Source: CAZRGV01 sp964599655 (lineage in GTDB: Bacteria > Planctomycetota > Planctomycetia > Isosphaerales > Isosphaeraceae). Taken from it: 25,753 nucleotides of DNA. The translations under genes and the position numbers were made by a program. Positions 9,125-17,739 of this stretch are shown piece after piece. The notes beneath the pieces were generated by a model. The model saw only the letters and a list, made by a program, of their open reading frames with translations, made no database searches and was not told where the DNA came from. Within the stretch, counting starts at the first letter, position 1, and each line of letters opens with the position of its first letter. Where the stretch lies: the NCBI GenBank assembly GCA_964599655.1, contig CAZRGV010000092.1, positions 1-25,753 of the forward strand, read 5' to 3'.

Positions 9125-10572
9125 ATGCCGCTCGATCCACGGATCGTTTCCACGCGACGTCACTTTCTCGCCACTCAGAGCATGAGCATCGGCTCGCTTG
9201 CGCTGGCCTGGCTGCTGCAACAGGACGGAGTCCGGGCCGGTCAGTCTCCTCGCAAGCCCACCCTGGAGCGTCCCGTCTACGACTTGAAGCCCAAGGCCCC
9301 CCCGCTCCGGCGAAGGCGACGGCCATGATCTCGCTGTTCATGCAGGGCGGGCCCAGTCACCTCGACCTGTTCGACCCCAAGCCGGAACTGACCCGGAAAA
9401 GCGGCACTAACTTTCAGGGCGACATCAAGTACGACAACGCCGGAGAGGCCAGCGCGAAGCTCTTCGGCAGCCCCTGGAAATTCGAGAAACACGGCGAGTG
9501 CGGCATGGAGCTGAGCGAGCTGCTGCCCGGCCTCGCGGAGATTGTCGACGACATCACGCTCATCCGATCCATGCAAACCGGCGTGAACAACCATGGACAA
9601 TCGATCTACGCCCTGAACTCGGGGCGAATCACCCCCGGCCGGGCGGTCGTCGGTTCCTGGCTCACCTACGCCCTGGGCAGCGAGAGCCAGAACCTTCCCG
9701 CCTATTGCGTGCTGACCGACCCCGGCGGGCTCCCCGTGCTGGGAGTCGACAACTGGTCCAACGGCTGGCTTCCGTCGCTCTATCAGGGGACCGTGATCCG
9801 CCCGCGCGAGCCTCGAATTCCAAACCTCGACCCGCCCCCGCACCTGCGAGGCCGGCCTCAAGAACGTTACCTCGATTACCTCCACCAGATCAATCAGGAA
9901 CACCTGAACGCGCACCCTGGTGAGCATGACCTCTCGGCGAGGATCGCCAGCTACGAACTGGCCGCTCGGATGCAGACCGCCGCCAAGGACGCGCTCGACG
10001 TCAGCCAGGAATCCCCCGCGACCCGGAAACTCTACGGCCTGGACGATCCCGCGACCCAGGAATTCGGAACCCGCTGCCTGATCGCGCGCCGCTTGGTTGA
10101 GCGAGGCGTCCGCTTCGTCCAGATCTGCACCGGCAACCAGGACTGGGACCACCACGGCGGCATCACCAAGCGGCTTCCGGCCATGTGTCGCAAGGTCGAT
10201 CGGCCCTCGGCCGCCCTGGTGCGCGACCTCAAACAGCGCGGGCTACTCGATTCCACGCTGGTCTTCTGGGGCGGCGAGATGGGCCGTTTGCCCGTGATCC
10301 AGAACGAGAAGAACATCGGCCGCGATCACAACACCTACGGATTCAGCGCCTGGATGGCCGGTGGAGGTATCAAAGGTGGCTATGTTCATGGTGCCACGGA
10401 CGAGGTCGGCCACAAGGCCGTCGAGAATGTGGTGACCCACTCCGATTATCACGCCACGCTCCTGCACCTCTTCGGTCTCGATCACCAGGAGCTAACCTTC
10501 AAACGCCCGAACGGCGACGTCTCGCTCGTAGACGGACAGCCGGCGCGGGTGGTCGAGGAGATTCTGGCGTGA
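9125..10572 (+). CDS. DUF1501 protein, Tat-exported, reading frame broken at a C7 run (9297-9303)
   Basis: Two adjacent frames encode one DUF1501 protein of about 482 aa. The first (9125-9328) begins with a twin-arginine signal (STRRHFLATQ, Arg11-Arg12) and reaches DLKPKAPP before running out of frame into an Arg-rich end and a TGA. The second frame, readable from 9304 as APAKATA and continuing MISLFMQGGPSHLDLFDP, carries the rest to 10572. A -1 shift on the C7 tract, or one extra C, restores a continuous family-like protein. Conserved later segments include FWGGEMGRLPV and GRDHNTYGFSAW, consistent with the alkaline-phosphatase-like fold of the family. The start has GAGAGG (9112-9117) seven bases upstream. 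It is the usual partner of the PSCyt gene. The break may be a sequencing error, a real mutation, or slippage. Confidence 0.9.
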
Positions 10573-10595
10573 CGCGACGTCGCATCCGGTTCGCC

Positions 10596-10615
10596 CGCGC
10601 CCGGTTGCGGGCGCG
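10596..10615. terminator. Hairpin between convergent genes (candidate bidirectional terminator)
   Basis: CGCGCCCG (10596-10603) pairs with CGGGCGCG (10608-10615) around a GTTG loop. The stem can extend by three more pairs past one mismatch. It lies in the 70-bp gap between the DUF1501 gene and the minus-strand sulfatase. No U-tract follows on either strand, so classification as an intrinsic terminator is tentative. Confidence 0.45.
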
Positions 10616-10642
10616 AGCGGACTCGGCCAAGCGTCGAGCCGA

Positions 10643-12118
10643 TCAATCCGGGAACGGGGCCTTCGGGTCGATCGGCTGGCCTTCCCAGATCACCCGCCCG
10701 TTTTCATAAATCAACACACGACCTTGACTTCCAGGAGCGGCCGGCGCGTTGATCCTCGGCAGCCATTGGGCCAGTTCTCGCTTCTTTTCCGCGAACTGAG
10801 TCTGTCCCGCGAGGTTGGTCCACTCGTTGGGATCGTCGCGGAGATTGTACAACTCCTCCGACCCATCGGCATATTGAATATATCTCCAATCGTCGGTTCG
10901 CACCGAGTGATTGCCCCGGTTGTGGGTTGTCACGGCGGGCCAGGGCCTTGGAGCGTTCGCGTCTTTCAGCAACGGGACCAGGCTGTGGCCCTCCAGCTTC
11001 TCGTTGGCCGGCAAACCGGCGAGTTCGAGCAGCGTGGGATAGAGGTCGAGAAGTTCCACCGGTCGGCCGCAACGGGCCCCCTCGGCGATGCCAGGCCCGG
11101 CGAAGATCAGCGGCACGCGCGTCGAACGCTCCCAGAGCGTGTTCTTGCCCGTGATCCCCTTTTCGCCAAGGTGCCAGCCGTGATCCGACCAGAGTACGAT
11201 GATCGTGCGGTCGGCCTGCCCGCTCGCCTCGAGGGCATCGAGCACGCGTCCCACCTGCGAGTCGACGAAACTGACGCTCGCCAGGTACGCCCGCACGAGC
11301 GGCTTCCACTGGTGATTGGCCTTGAGCCAGGAAAGCCTCGGTTCGGGGAGCGTCCAGTGGAGGTACGACGCGAAGCGCGGCAAGTCGTCGCGGTCGTCGT
11401 CCTTCACCGGAGGCAAGATCAGCGAATCCTCCGGATAGAGGTCAAACCAGCGCCTTGTGGCGTAGCACGGCACGTGCGGGTGCCGGAAGCCAACGGCCAG
11501 GAAGAACGGGCCGTTCGGAGGAGACTTGAGCTGCTCGATGGCCCAGTCGGCCACCTTCCAGTCATCCTGCTCGGGATCGGTCTCGGGGAAGACGCCCCAA
11601 TCCATGAGCGCGATCTTATCGGGCGTGTCCACGAACTTCCGGGCCGGTCGGGGGAGATTGGCCCCGTGAAACCCCCAGACGTCGACCTCTTTACCATTCG
11701 CACGGTCGCGAGCCGGCGGATAGGCGTCGTGATAAATCTTGCCCGTCGAGAGCGTCCGATAGCCGTGCGTCGAGAGGTATTGCGGCAAGGTCACGTGGTC
11801 GCGAAACGCGGGCAACGTGCGGAACCAAGGGGCCAGCGCGTAGACGCCGGTGGTCGAGGGCCGAAGCCCGGTCAGCACGCTCGTGCGGGAGGGGTTGCAA
11901 AGGGGCGCCTGGCAATGCGCGTTGGTGAAGAGCGTTCCACGTTTCGCCAATCGATCGATATGGGGCGTCTTCACCTGTGGATGTCCTTCGAGACATCCCT
12001 CCCAGTCGTTCAGGTCGTCGATGGCGATGAACAGAAGATTGGGCGGCTCGGCCGCCGCAAGCGTTGTCGTCGCCGCGACGATGGACACGAAAACCACGAG
12101 GAGTTTCATGAGTCGCAT
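10643..12118 (-). CDS. Secreted sulfatase, iduronate-2-sulfatase-like
   Basis: A 491-aa formylglycine-dependent sulfatase. The start is set at ATG 12118 because GAGG lies six bases upstream and the next residues (MRLMKLLVVFVSIVAATTTL) form a signal peptide with cleavage near AAA-EPP; the frame extends upstream but that part looks non-coding. Asp34-Asp35 (IAIDDLND) are metal ligands. Cys74 in CNPSR is the formylglycine site, within LCNPSRTSVLTGLRPSTTGVY, a sequence style typical of iduronate-2-sulfatase relatives. Asp312-His313 (WSDHGWHLGEKG) and ITGKNTLWERSTRVPLIF complete the active site. It is convergent with the DUF1501 gene and divergent from the NHL protein. It differs clearly from the sulfatase at 1285, so the two likely attack different sulfate positions or linkages (inference). 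Confidence 0.93.
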   Translation of the reverse strand: MRLMKLLVVFVSIVAATTTLAAAEPPNLLFIAIDDLNDWEGCLEGHPQVKTPHIDRLAKRGTLFTNAHCQAPLCNPSRTSVLTGLRPSTTGVYALAPWFRTLPAFRDHVTLPQYLSTHGYRTLSTGKIYHDAYPPARDRANGKEVDVWGFHGANLPRPARKFVDTPDKIALMDWGVFPETDPEQDDWKVADWAIEQLKSPPNGPFFLAVGFRHPHVPCYATRRWFDLYPEDSLILPPVKDDDRDDLPRFASYLHWTLPEPRLSWLKANHQWKPLVRAYLASVSFVDSQVGRVLDALEASGQADRTIIVLWSDHGWHLGEKGITGKNTLWERSTRVPLIFAGPGIAEGARCGRPVELLDLYPTLLELAGLPANEKLEGHSLVPLLKDANAPRPWPAVTTHNRGNHSVRTDDWRYIQYADGSEELYNLRDDPNEWTNLAGQTQFAEKKRELAQWLPRINAPAAPGSQGRVLIYENGRVIWEGQPIDPKAPFPD

Positions 12119-12381
12119 GGTTGGCCTCAACGTTCTCGCCGCGACCGGCAAGGACGGTTGCTGGGAGCTCCGGCGATCAAGAGAGTCACGCATTCGATCC
12201 TGACTTCGCGTTGCCCTTGTAGTATGCCCCCTGAGCATCCCCGTCGCCAGAAGGTGCCGTCGGAAACCACCCTGGCGCGTTGGCTCGCGCAAGGGGCTTG
12301 CCCGTCGCCTCGGCCGGCCGAGTCGGATACGATGGTCGAATCTGGCTCGGAGCTCTCCCTTTGACCTTGGAGCAACCCGCG

Positions 12382-13467
12382 ATGGACATCGAACCCCAAC
12401 TCGGAAACAAACAGGAAAACCCCAATCGCCGTACCTTCCTCAAGCTCGCGGGAGCGGTCACGATCAGCGCCCCGCTGGCCCCCACCTTCGTCTCGGCGTC
12501 CGACAAGACCGGCGGCAAGGCTCCCATCATCGGCGAAGGGGAATTCCGGTACGAGGCCATCCACGGTTGGGGGCGGTTGCCCGACCACATCCAGTGGGGT
12601 GAAACCCACGGCGTCGCCATCGACGAGGCGGGCCTGATCTACATCAAGCACCGCTCTACCGCCAAGGAACCGATGGACGCCATCGTCGTGTTCGACCCCG
12701 ACGGAACGTTCGTCCGCTCCTTCGGCAAGGAGTATCATGGCGGCGGCCACGGCATCGATATTCGCAAGGACGACGGCGAGGAGTTCCTCTACCTCTCCGA
12801 CATCAAGCACGGGATCGTGGCCAAGACCTCGCTCACCGGCGAGCCGGTCTGGACCAAGGGCCGGCCGCAAGAGCCCGGCGTTTACGACGACCCCAACGCG
12901 AAGTACAGCCCCACCAACGTCGCGTTCTCACCCGACGGCGGCTTCTACATCGCCGACGGCTACGGCTCGAACTACATTCATCAGTATGACAAGAATGCCC
13001 GATGGGTTCGCACCTGGGGCGGATTCGGCGACGGCCCCGGCCAGTTCAAGACGCCGCACGGCCTCTGGCTCGACGACCGGCCCGGCCGGGAGCCAACCCT
13101 GGTCGTCGCCGACCGGGCCAACGCCCGCCTCCAGTACTTCACGCTCGACGGCAAGCACCTCCGGTTCGAGCAAGGCGTCAGCTTCCCCGCCCACTTCGAT
13201 ATCCGGGGCGACGTCCTGCTGGTTCCCGACCTTCATGCCCGCGTGACATTGTTTGACAAAAACAATCACCTGATCACGCACTTGGGATATGACCCCGAGT
13301 GGACCAAGCAGGTGCTCGACGGCTTCAAGATGCGGTCGCAGCCCGAGCGCTGGGAGGCCGGCCGTTTCATTCACCCGCACGACGCCTGCTTCGATCGCGA
13401 CGGCAACATCTTCGTGGTCGAGTGGGTCGCGACGGGCCGCGTGAGCAAGCTCCGGCACGTCGGTTGA
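12382..13467 (+). CDS. Tat-exported NHL-repeat six-bladed beta-propeller protein
   Basis: A 361-aa protein starting at ATG 12382, with GGAG at 12369-12372; an in-frame extension to 12280 lacks coding character. Residues 14-21 (PNRRTFLK) form a twin-arginine motif followed by a hydrophobic stretch, so export by Tat is likely. The remainder consists of propeller repeats, such as VVFDPDGTFVRSFGKE, GPGQFKTPHGLWLDD, and a final blade FIHPHDACFDRDGNIFVVEW. These resemble NHL proteins and the peptidyl-alpha-hydroxyglycine amidating lyase-like propellers common in planctomycetes; no lyase activity is claimed. It is divergent from the sulfatase, with a 263-bp shared upstream region. A binding or lyase role at the cell surface is possible. 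Function is unassigned. Confidence 0.85.
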   Translation: MDIEPQLGNKQENPNRRTFLKLAGAVTISAPLAPTFVSASDKTGGKAPIIGEGEFRYEAIHGWGRLPDHIQWGETHGVAIDEAGLIYIKHRSTAKEPMDAIVVFDPDGTFVRSFGKEYHGGGHGIDIRKDDGEEFLYLSDIKHGIVAKTSLTGEPVWTKGRPQEPGVYDDPNAKYSPTNVAFSPDGGFYIADGYGSNYIHQYDKNARWVRTWGGFGDGPGQFKTPHGLWLDDRPGREPTLVVADRANARLQYFTLDGKHLRFEQGVSFPAHFDIRGDVLLVPDLHARVTLFDKNNHLITHLGYDPEWTKQVLDGFKMRSQPERWEAGRFIHPHDACFDRDGNIFVVEWVATGRVSKLRHVG

Positions 13468-13482
13468 TCCGAGACGCATACA

Positions 13483-13544
13483 ACGATTTGCTCATGTCTC
13501 ACGAATCCCGAACGCAATGGGGATTCGCGAGACATGGGAATCGT
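13483..13544. terminator. Long near-perfect inverted repeat between convergent genes (candidate bidirectional terminator)
   Basis: The arms 13493-13509 and 13520-13536 are complementary over 17 positions with a single A/C mismatch (CATGTCTC-A-CGAATCCC against GGGATTCG-C-GAGACATG) around a 10-nt loop. Outer arms ACGATT (13483-13488) and AATCGT (13539-13544) extend the structure past a small internal loop. It fills most of the 94-bp gap between the NHL gene stop at 13467 and the MFS gene stop at 13562. There is no clear U-tract. Confidence 0.6.
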
Positions 13545-13561
13545 GTTGAGTCGGGAACGCG

Positions 13562-14761
13562 TCAAGAGACGTGCGAGGGGCGTCGTACGCCGAGCAGCAT
13601 CAGGGCCGCCACGAGCGCCAGGCCCGCTCCCCAGGCGAAGGCCGCGAGGGCGCCCGAGGTCTGATACAAGGCGCCGAAGATCAGGCTCGACGGCAGGGCG
13701 GCAATCCCGATGGCGAAATTGTACCAGCCGAAGGCGAGTCCCTTGCGCTCGGGCCCGACGAGATCGGCGATCAGGGCCTTTTCGGCCGGTTCGGTCAAGG
13801 CGTAGAACACCGCGTAACCCAGGAACAGGGCCCAGACCTGCCACGATCGGGTCGCCAGGGCAAAGGCCAAATAAATCAACGCGTAGAGAAGCCAACCCAC
13901 GAAAATCAATGGTCGAGGCCCGATCCTGTCGACGGTCCATCCGGCCACGAAATTGCCGAGGCTCTTGGCCACATGGAAGACGGTCCAGAGGATCGGCAGC
14001 ATGGCCATCGGCACGCCGAGTTCACCCGCCCGGACGAGCAGGAAGGCGTCGCTCGCGTTGCCCAGAGTGAAGACGACGAGGGCCGCCAGAAGCAGGCGAA
14101 CGTCTCGGCCGAACGGAGCGAGAGACAGTTGCAAGCGCGCCTTGGTCTTGTTGATTGTCGACGGCTCGCGAAGACCCAACACCAGCAAGGCCACCACGAG
14201 CAAGCCAGGCACGAGTGTCACAAGGAACAGCCGTCGCAACTCTCCCGGCCAGAGCCAGAGGAAGCCCGCCGCGAGGAGAGGTCCGATCGCCGCGCCGAGG
14301 TGGTCCATCGACCGGTGAAAACCGAACGCTCGCCCCCTCGTGCCGGGCTCGGTCGAGTCGGCGATGAGCGCGTCGCGAGGCGCGGTGCGGATGCCCTTGC
14401 CGATCCGATCCCCAAGCCGCGCGGCGAACAGGTGCCAGGGCAGGGTCGCCAGACCGATCAACGGCCGGGTGATGGCCGCCATCGTGTAGCCGATCGTGAC
14501 GAACCCCTTGCGATGGCCCAGGCGATCCGACCAGCCTCCCGACCAGAGCTTCAGCAGACTGGCCACCGAGTCGGCAACCCCCTCGATGATCCCGAGCGAG
14601 AACCGGTTGCCGCCGAGCGTGCCTATGAGGAACCGCGGCAGGAGCGGGTAGGTCATCTCGCTCGCGATGTCGTTGAGCAAGCTCGCCAGCCCCAGAAGTG
14701 CCACGTTGCGCGGAAACCCGAACAGCGTCTTCGAGGGAGAAGTCCGCGGCGTCCCACTCAT
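13562..14761 (-). CDS. MFS family transporter
   Basis: A 399-aa integral membrane protein with about 11-12 hydrophobic segments. The loop between helices 2 and 3 has the MFS motif A form GGWSDRLGHRKG (75-86). The segment DRIGKGIRTAPRDALIADS (118-136) is characteristic of a bacterial/archaeal MFS subgroup of unknown substrate, which I recall as MJ1317-like; that name is from memory only. The C-terminal half repeats motif A weakly as GWTVDRIGPRPLIF. The ATG at 14761 follows AAGGTG at good spacing on the minus strand. It is convergent with the NHL gene and divergent from the short-chain dehydrogenase. The substrate cannot be predicted; efflux of a small molecule is the default guess. Confidence 0.9.
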   Translation of the reverse strand: MSGTPRTSPSKTLFGFPRNVALLGLASLLNDIASEMTYPLLPRFLIGTLGGNRFSLGIIEGVADSVASLLKLWSGGWSDRLGHRKGFVTIGYTMAAITRPLIGLATLPWHLFAARLGDRIGKGIRTAPRDALIADSTEPGTRGRAFGFHRSMDHLGAAIGPLLAAGFLWLWPGELRRLFLVTLVPGLLVVALLVLGLREPSTINKTKARLQLSLAPFGRDVRLLLAALVVFTLGNASDAFLLVRAGELGVPMAMLPILWTVFHVAKSLGNFVAGWTVDRIGPRPLIFVGWLLYALIYLAFALATRSWQVWALFLGYAVFYALTEPAEKALIADLVGPERKGLAFGWYNFAIGIAALPSSLIFGALYQTSGALAAFAWGAGLALVAALMLLGVRRPSHVS

Positions 14762-14964
14762 CCAGAATCACCTTTACGTTCGTTGGTTCACGATCCAGGA
14801 ACGGCTCCAGCATAGCGAATTCGACGGGGCAACACCCACCCGGCAGGTTCGTGAAGACGCCGTGGAGGAACGCGACCATGGTGTGATCGTCCCGTCGGAT
14901 CAAGAACCCATGCCATGCGTCAAGGCACGACCAAACGGCCTCGCGAGGACGGAGGAATCGACGG

Positions 14965-15681
14965 ATGCAAACGTCGGGACGTGTCGCCCTGGTCACGGGT
15001 GGCAACCGCGGTCTCGGGTTCGAGGTTTGCCGGCAGCTCGGGCGACAGGGACTCAAGGTCGTCCTCTCGGGCCGGAACGAGCCGAAGGTCCGGGAGGCGG
15101 CCGAGACCCTGCGAGCCGAGGGGCTCGACGTGACCCCGCTGCGGCTCGACGTGACCGACCCGGACTCGATCGCGGCCGCGGAACGCGCCGTCCGACTGAC
15201 GATGGGCCGACTCGACGCGCTGGTCAACAACGCGGGCATCGCGCTCGATGAATCGAGCGGCACGGTGGGACTGCTCAAGGCCCGCATCGAAATGCTGGAG
15301 ACGACGCTGGAGACCAACCTCTTCGGACCGATTCGCGTTTGCCAGGCGTTCGTCCCATTGATGAAGGAAGGTGGATACGGCCGGATTGTCAACCTGGCCT
15401 CCCGACTCGCCAGCCTGACCCACATGAGCACCGGGTCAGAGACCTACCGGATCTCGAAGACCGCCCTGAACGCCGTCACGCGCATTCTGGCCGCCGAGCT
15501 GAAGGGGACGAACATCCTCGTCAATTCGGCCTCGCCGGGTTGGGTGCGAACCGCGATGGGAGGACCAAACGCCCCACTGTCCCCAGCAGAAGGGGCCGAC
15601 ACGATCGTCTGGCTCGCCACCTTGCCCGACGACGGGCCGACCGGCGGCTTCTTCCAGGCTCGCCATCCGATGCCCTGGTAG
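14965..15681 (+). CDS. Short-chain dehydrogenase/reductase (SDR), carbonyl-reductase-like
   Basis: A 238-aa cytoplasmic NAD(P)H-dependent oxidoreductase. The cofactor motif TGGNRGLG is at 11-18 and NNAG at 88-91. The catalytic residues are Ser146 (VNLASRLA), Tyr161 and Lys165 (YRISK). Arg37 after the second strand (VVLSGRNE) suggests NADPH preference. The C-terminus (GADTIVWLATLPDDGPTGGFF) matches SDRs related to eukaryotic carbonyl reductase 1. The ATG at 14965 has a strong GGAGGA about seven bases upstream. It is divergent from the MFS transporter and ends 16 bp from the convergent nadE stop. Substrate unknown. Confidence 0.93.
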   Translation: MQTSGRVALVTGGNRGLGFEVCRQLGRQGLKVVLSGRNEPKVREAAETLRAEGLDVTPLRLDVTDPDSIAAAERAVRLTMGRLDALVNNAGIALDESSGTVGLLKARIEMLETTLETNLFGPIRVCQAFVPLMKEGGYGRIVNLASRLASLTHMSTGSETYRISKTALNAVTRILAAELKGTNILVNSASPGWVRTAMGGPNAPLSPAEGADTIVWLATLPDDGPTGGFFQARHPMPW

Positions 15682-15697
15682 TCGCGTGCTCATCCAC

Positions 15698-17689
15698 TCA
15701 CTTCTTACCGAGCCAGAGCGAGACACTGGCGTCGCTCGGCATGCGCCAGTCGCCTCGAGGCGAGAGGCTGACCGTGCCCACCTTGGGGCCGTCGGGCAGG
15801 CACGACCGCTTGAACTGCTGACTGAAGAATCGCTTGTAGAAAATCTTGAGCGTCTTCTCGATCAGCTCCCGGCCGTAGGGTTTGGAGAACTCGGCGTACT
15901 CGCTCAGGAAAAGGATCTTCTCGGGGGAGTCGCCGAACCGGATCGTGTGGTAGAGGATGAAGTCGTGGATCTCGTAAGGGCCGAGGGTTTCCTCGGTCGA
16001 CTGGGTGATCTCACCCTCCTGGCCAAGGGGAAGCAGCTCGGGAGAGATGGTCGTGTCGACGATCGAGAGCAGGGTTCGGCGCACCGGCCCGTCGTCGAAC
16101 TCGTTCATCGCCACGTAACGCACCAGGAACTTCACCAGCGTCTTGGGTATCGAACAATTGGGATTGTACATACTCATGTGGTCACCATTATAGGTCGACC
16201 ACCCCAGGGCCAGCTCCGAGAGGTCGCCGGTGCCGACCACGAACCCTTTCGACATCAGGAGGAAGGTTCGCAGCCTCGCCTGCACGTTCTCGAACGTCAG
16301 GTCGCCTCGCGGCGGGGCGGGCAACCTCCGGAGCGCCTCGCGGAAGGTGTCGACGCTCATCCCTCGGCAGTCGATGCCGAAGGGGGCATGGCCGATTTCC
16401 TGAAAGGCCTCGAGCGCCAGTGCCGTGATGTCGATCGACTCCCGAGAGATGCCCAGGTGCCCCATCAGGTCGAGGGCGTTGGTCCGGGTGCGTTCGGTCG
16501 TGCCGAAGCCGGGCATCGTCAGGCCGTGAACGAGGGTTCGCTCCAATCCGAGCATGTCGCACGTTTTGACCGTGACGAGCAAGGAAAGCGTGGAATCGAG
16601 ACCTCCCGAAATGCCGATATTCAAGGGGGTTCCCGGCGGAAGCTGCTCGATCCTCTTGGCGAGCCCCGCGCACTGGATGCCGAAGATTTCGGCGCAACGG
16701 CGATGCAGCTCGGGCCCTTCGCTGGGAACGAACGGCGTGCCGGGCACCGTGCGCTTCAGGCCTTCCATTGCCGACGAGAGACGGAAACCGACCCTCCGAA
16801 ACGGCGTGAGGGAGCGGAGGCAGTCGTCGAAGCTGGTCGTCACCCGACGATCGGCCTGGAGCCTCTCGACATCGACGTCGGCGGTGATGACGTACGAGTC
16901 TCGGCGAATTGGCGAGCCGTCTCCGACCCGAGGCGACGACCTCAGGAGCCTTCCGTTCTCGGCGATCAGGCAATGACCGCCGAAGACCAGGTCGGTCGTC
17001 GACTCCGTCGGTCCCGAGCTGGCGTAGGCATACGCGGCGATGCAACGGCCCGACTGCCCCACGACCAGGTCGGTTCGGTATTGAGATTTGCCGATCGTTT
17101 CATTGCTGGCCGAGAGGTTCAGCAGGATGTTGGCCCCGGCCAGGGCTTGAACCGAGCTGGGCGGAATCGGCATCCAGAGGTCCTCGCAGATCTCGACGCC
17201 GACGACCACGCCGCCGTCGGCCTCGAACAGCAGGTCGATGCCGAAGGGAATCCGCTCGCCATCGAGGTGGACCTCCTTCGGTTCCCGTCCGCCGGCCGAG
17301 CTGAACCATCGACTCTCGTAGAACTCCTTGTAGTTTGGGATGAACTGTTTGGGGACGATGCCGAGAATCCGGCCGTTTTCCAGGACCGCGGCGACATTGA
17401 AGAGGCTGTTGGAGACGGCCAGCGGGAGGCCGACGACGACCAGTTGCGGGCGCCCGGAGGTGGCCTCGGCGATGCGGCGGGTCGCCCGGATGGCGCCTTC
17501 CAGCAGCTTTGACTGGCCGAACAGGTCGGCGCAGGTGTAGCCGGTCACGGCCAGTTCGGGGAAGAGCACGACGTCGCTATCGGGCACCTGCTCCAGGACG
17601 CGGACGATCTCATCGGCGTTGGCCTCGGGATCGGCCACGGTGGTTCGGGAACAGGCGGCGCTGACTCGGACAAACCCATGACAATTCAT
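15698..17689 (-). CDS. nadE: Glutamine-dependent NAD(+) synthetase
   Basis: A 663-aa two-domain enzyme that amidates nicotinic acid adenine dinucleotide to NAD+, using ammonia released from glutamine (EC 6.3.5.1). The N-terminal nitrilase-type glutaminase domain has the triad Glu45 (LFPELAVTG), Lys114 (IVPKQFIPNYKEFYE) and Cys168 (VEICEDLW). The C-terminal synthetase domain has the ATP-pyrophosphatase P-loop SGGLDS at 361-366, and later segments such as GTGDLSELALGWSTYNGDH typical of the family. The full length matches the long, glutamine-dependent form. It starts at ATG 17689, close to the divergent YncE-like gene (252-bp gap), and its ribosome-binding site is weak. It is the clearest core-metabolism gene in the window. 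Confidence 0.97.
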   Translation of the reverse strand: MNCHGFVRVSAACSRTTVADPEANADEIVRVLEQVPDSDVVLFPELAVTGYTCADLFGQSKLLEGAIRATRRIAEATSGRPQLVVVGLPLAVSNSLFNVAAVLENGRILGIVPKQFIPNYKEFYESRWFSSAGGREPKEVHLDGERIPFGIDLLFEADGGVVVGVEICEDLWMPIPPSSVQALAGANILLNLSASNETIGKSQYRTDLVVGQSGRCIAAYAYASSGPTESTTDLVFGGHCLIAENGRLLRSSPRVGDGSPIRRDSYVITADVDVERLQADRRVTTSFDDCLRSLTPFRRVGFRLSSAMEGLKRTVPGTPFVPSEGPELHRRCAEIFGIQCAGLAKRIEQLPPGTPLNIGISGGLDSTLSLLVTVKTCDMLGLERTLVHGLTMPGFGTTERTRTNALDLMGHLGISRESIDITALALEAFQEIGHAPFGIDCRGMSVDTFREALRRLPAPPRGDLTFENVQARLRTFLLMSKGFVVGTGDLSELALGWSTYNGDHMSMYNPNCSIPKTLVKFLVRYVAMNEFDDGPVRRTLLSIVDTTISPELLPLGQEGEITQSTEETLGPYEIHDFILYHTIRFGDSPEKILFLSEYAEFSKPYGRELIEKTLKIFYKRFFSQQFKRSCLPDGPKVGTVSLSPRGDWRMPSDASVSLWLGKK

Positions 17690-17723
17690 GAGGAATCACT
17701 TTCCTTGCGATACGCCACGACAC

Positions 17724-17739
17724 CAGGGCCCGGGCCCTG
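17724..17739. promoter_or_regulatory. 16-bp perfect GC palindrome in a divergent promoter region
   Basis: CAGGGCCCGGGCCCTG reads the same on both strands. It sits 35 bp upstream of the nadE start and about 200 bp before the YncE-like gene. Its place in a divergent intergenic region suits an operator or a short cruciform, but no known regulator site is recognised. Confidence 0.35.

Noticed and set aside
10724..12364. 546-codon open frame on the plus strand
   Set aside because: Antisense to the iduronate-2-sulfatase-like gene, which has an intact signal peptide and CNPSR motif.
13245..13270. TTGTTTGACAAAAACAA inverted repeat
   Set aside because: It lies inside the NHL-repeat coding sequence and is explained by codons for LFDKNN.
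13571..14815. 414-codon open frame on the plus strand
   Set aside because: Antisense to the MFS transporter; Arg/Gln/Glu-rich composition typical of the complement of membrane-protein codons.
14762..14878. Possible small minus-strand gene (MVAFLHGVFTNLPGG onward) before the MFS gene
   Set aside because: It has no own stop before entering the MFS gene in another frame and no clear ribosome-binding site; it is more likely the transporter's leader region.
15686..17512. 608-codon open frame on the plus strand
   Set aside because: Antisense to nadE, whose glutaminase triad and SGGLDS loop are all intact.
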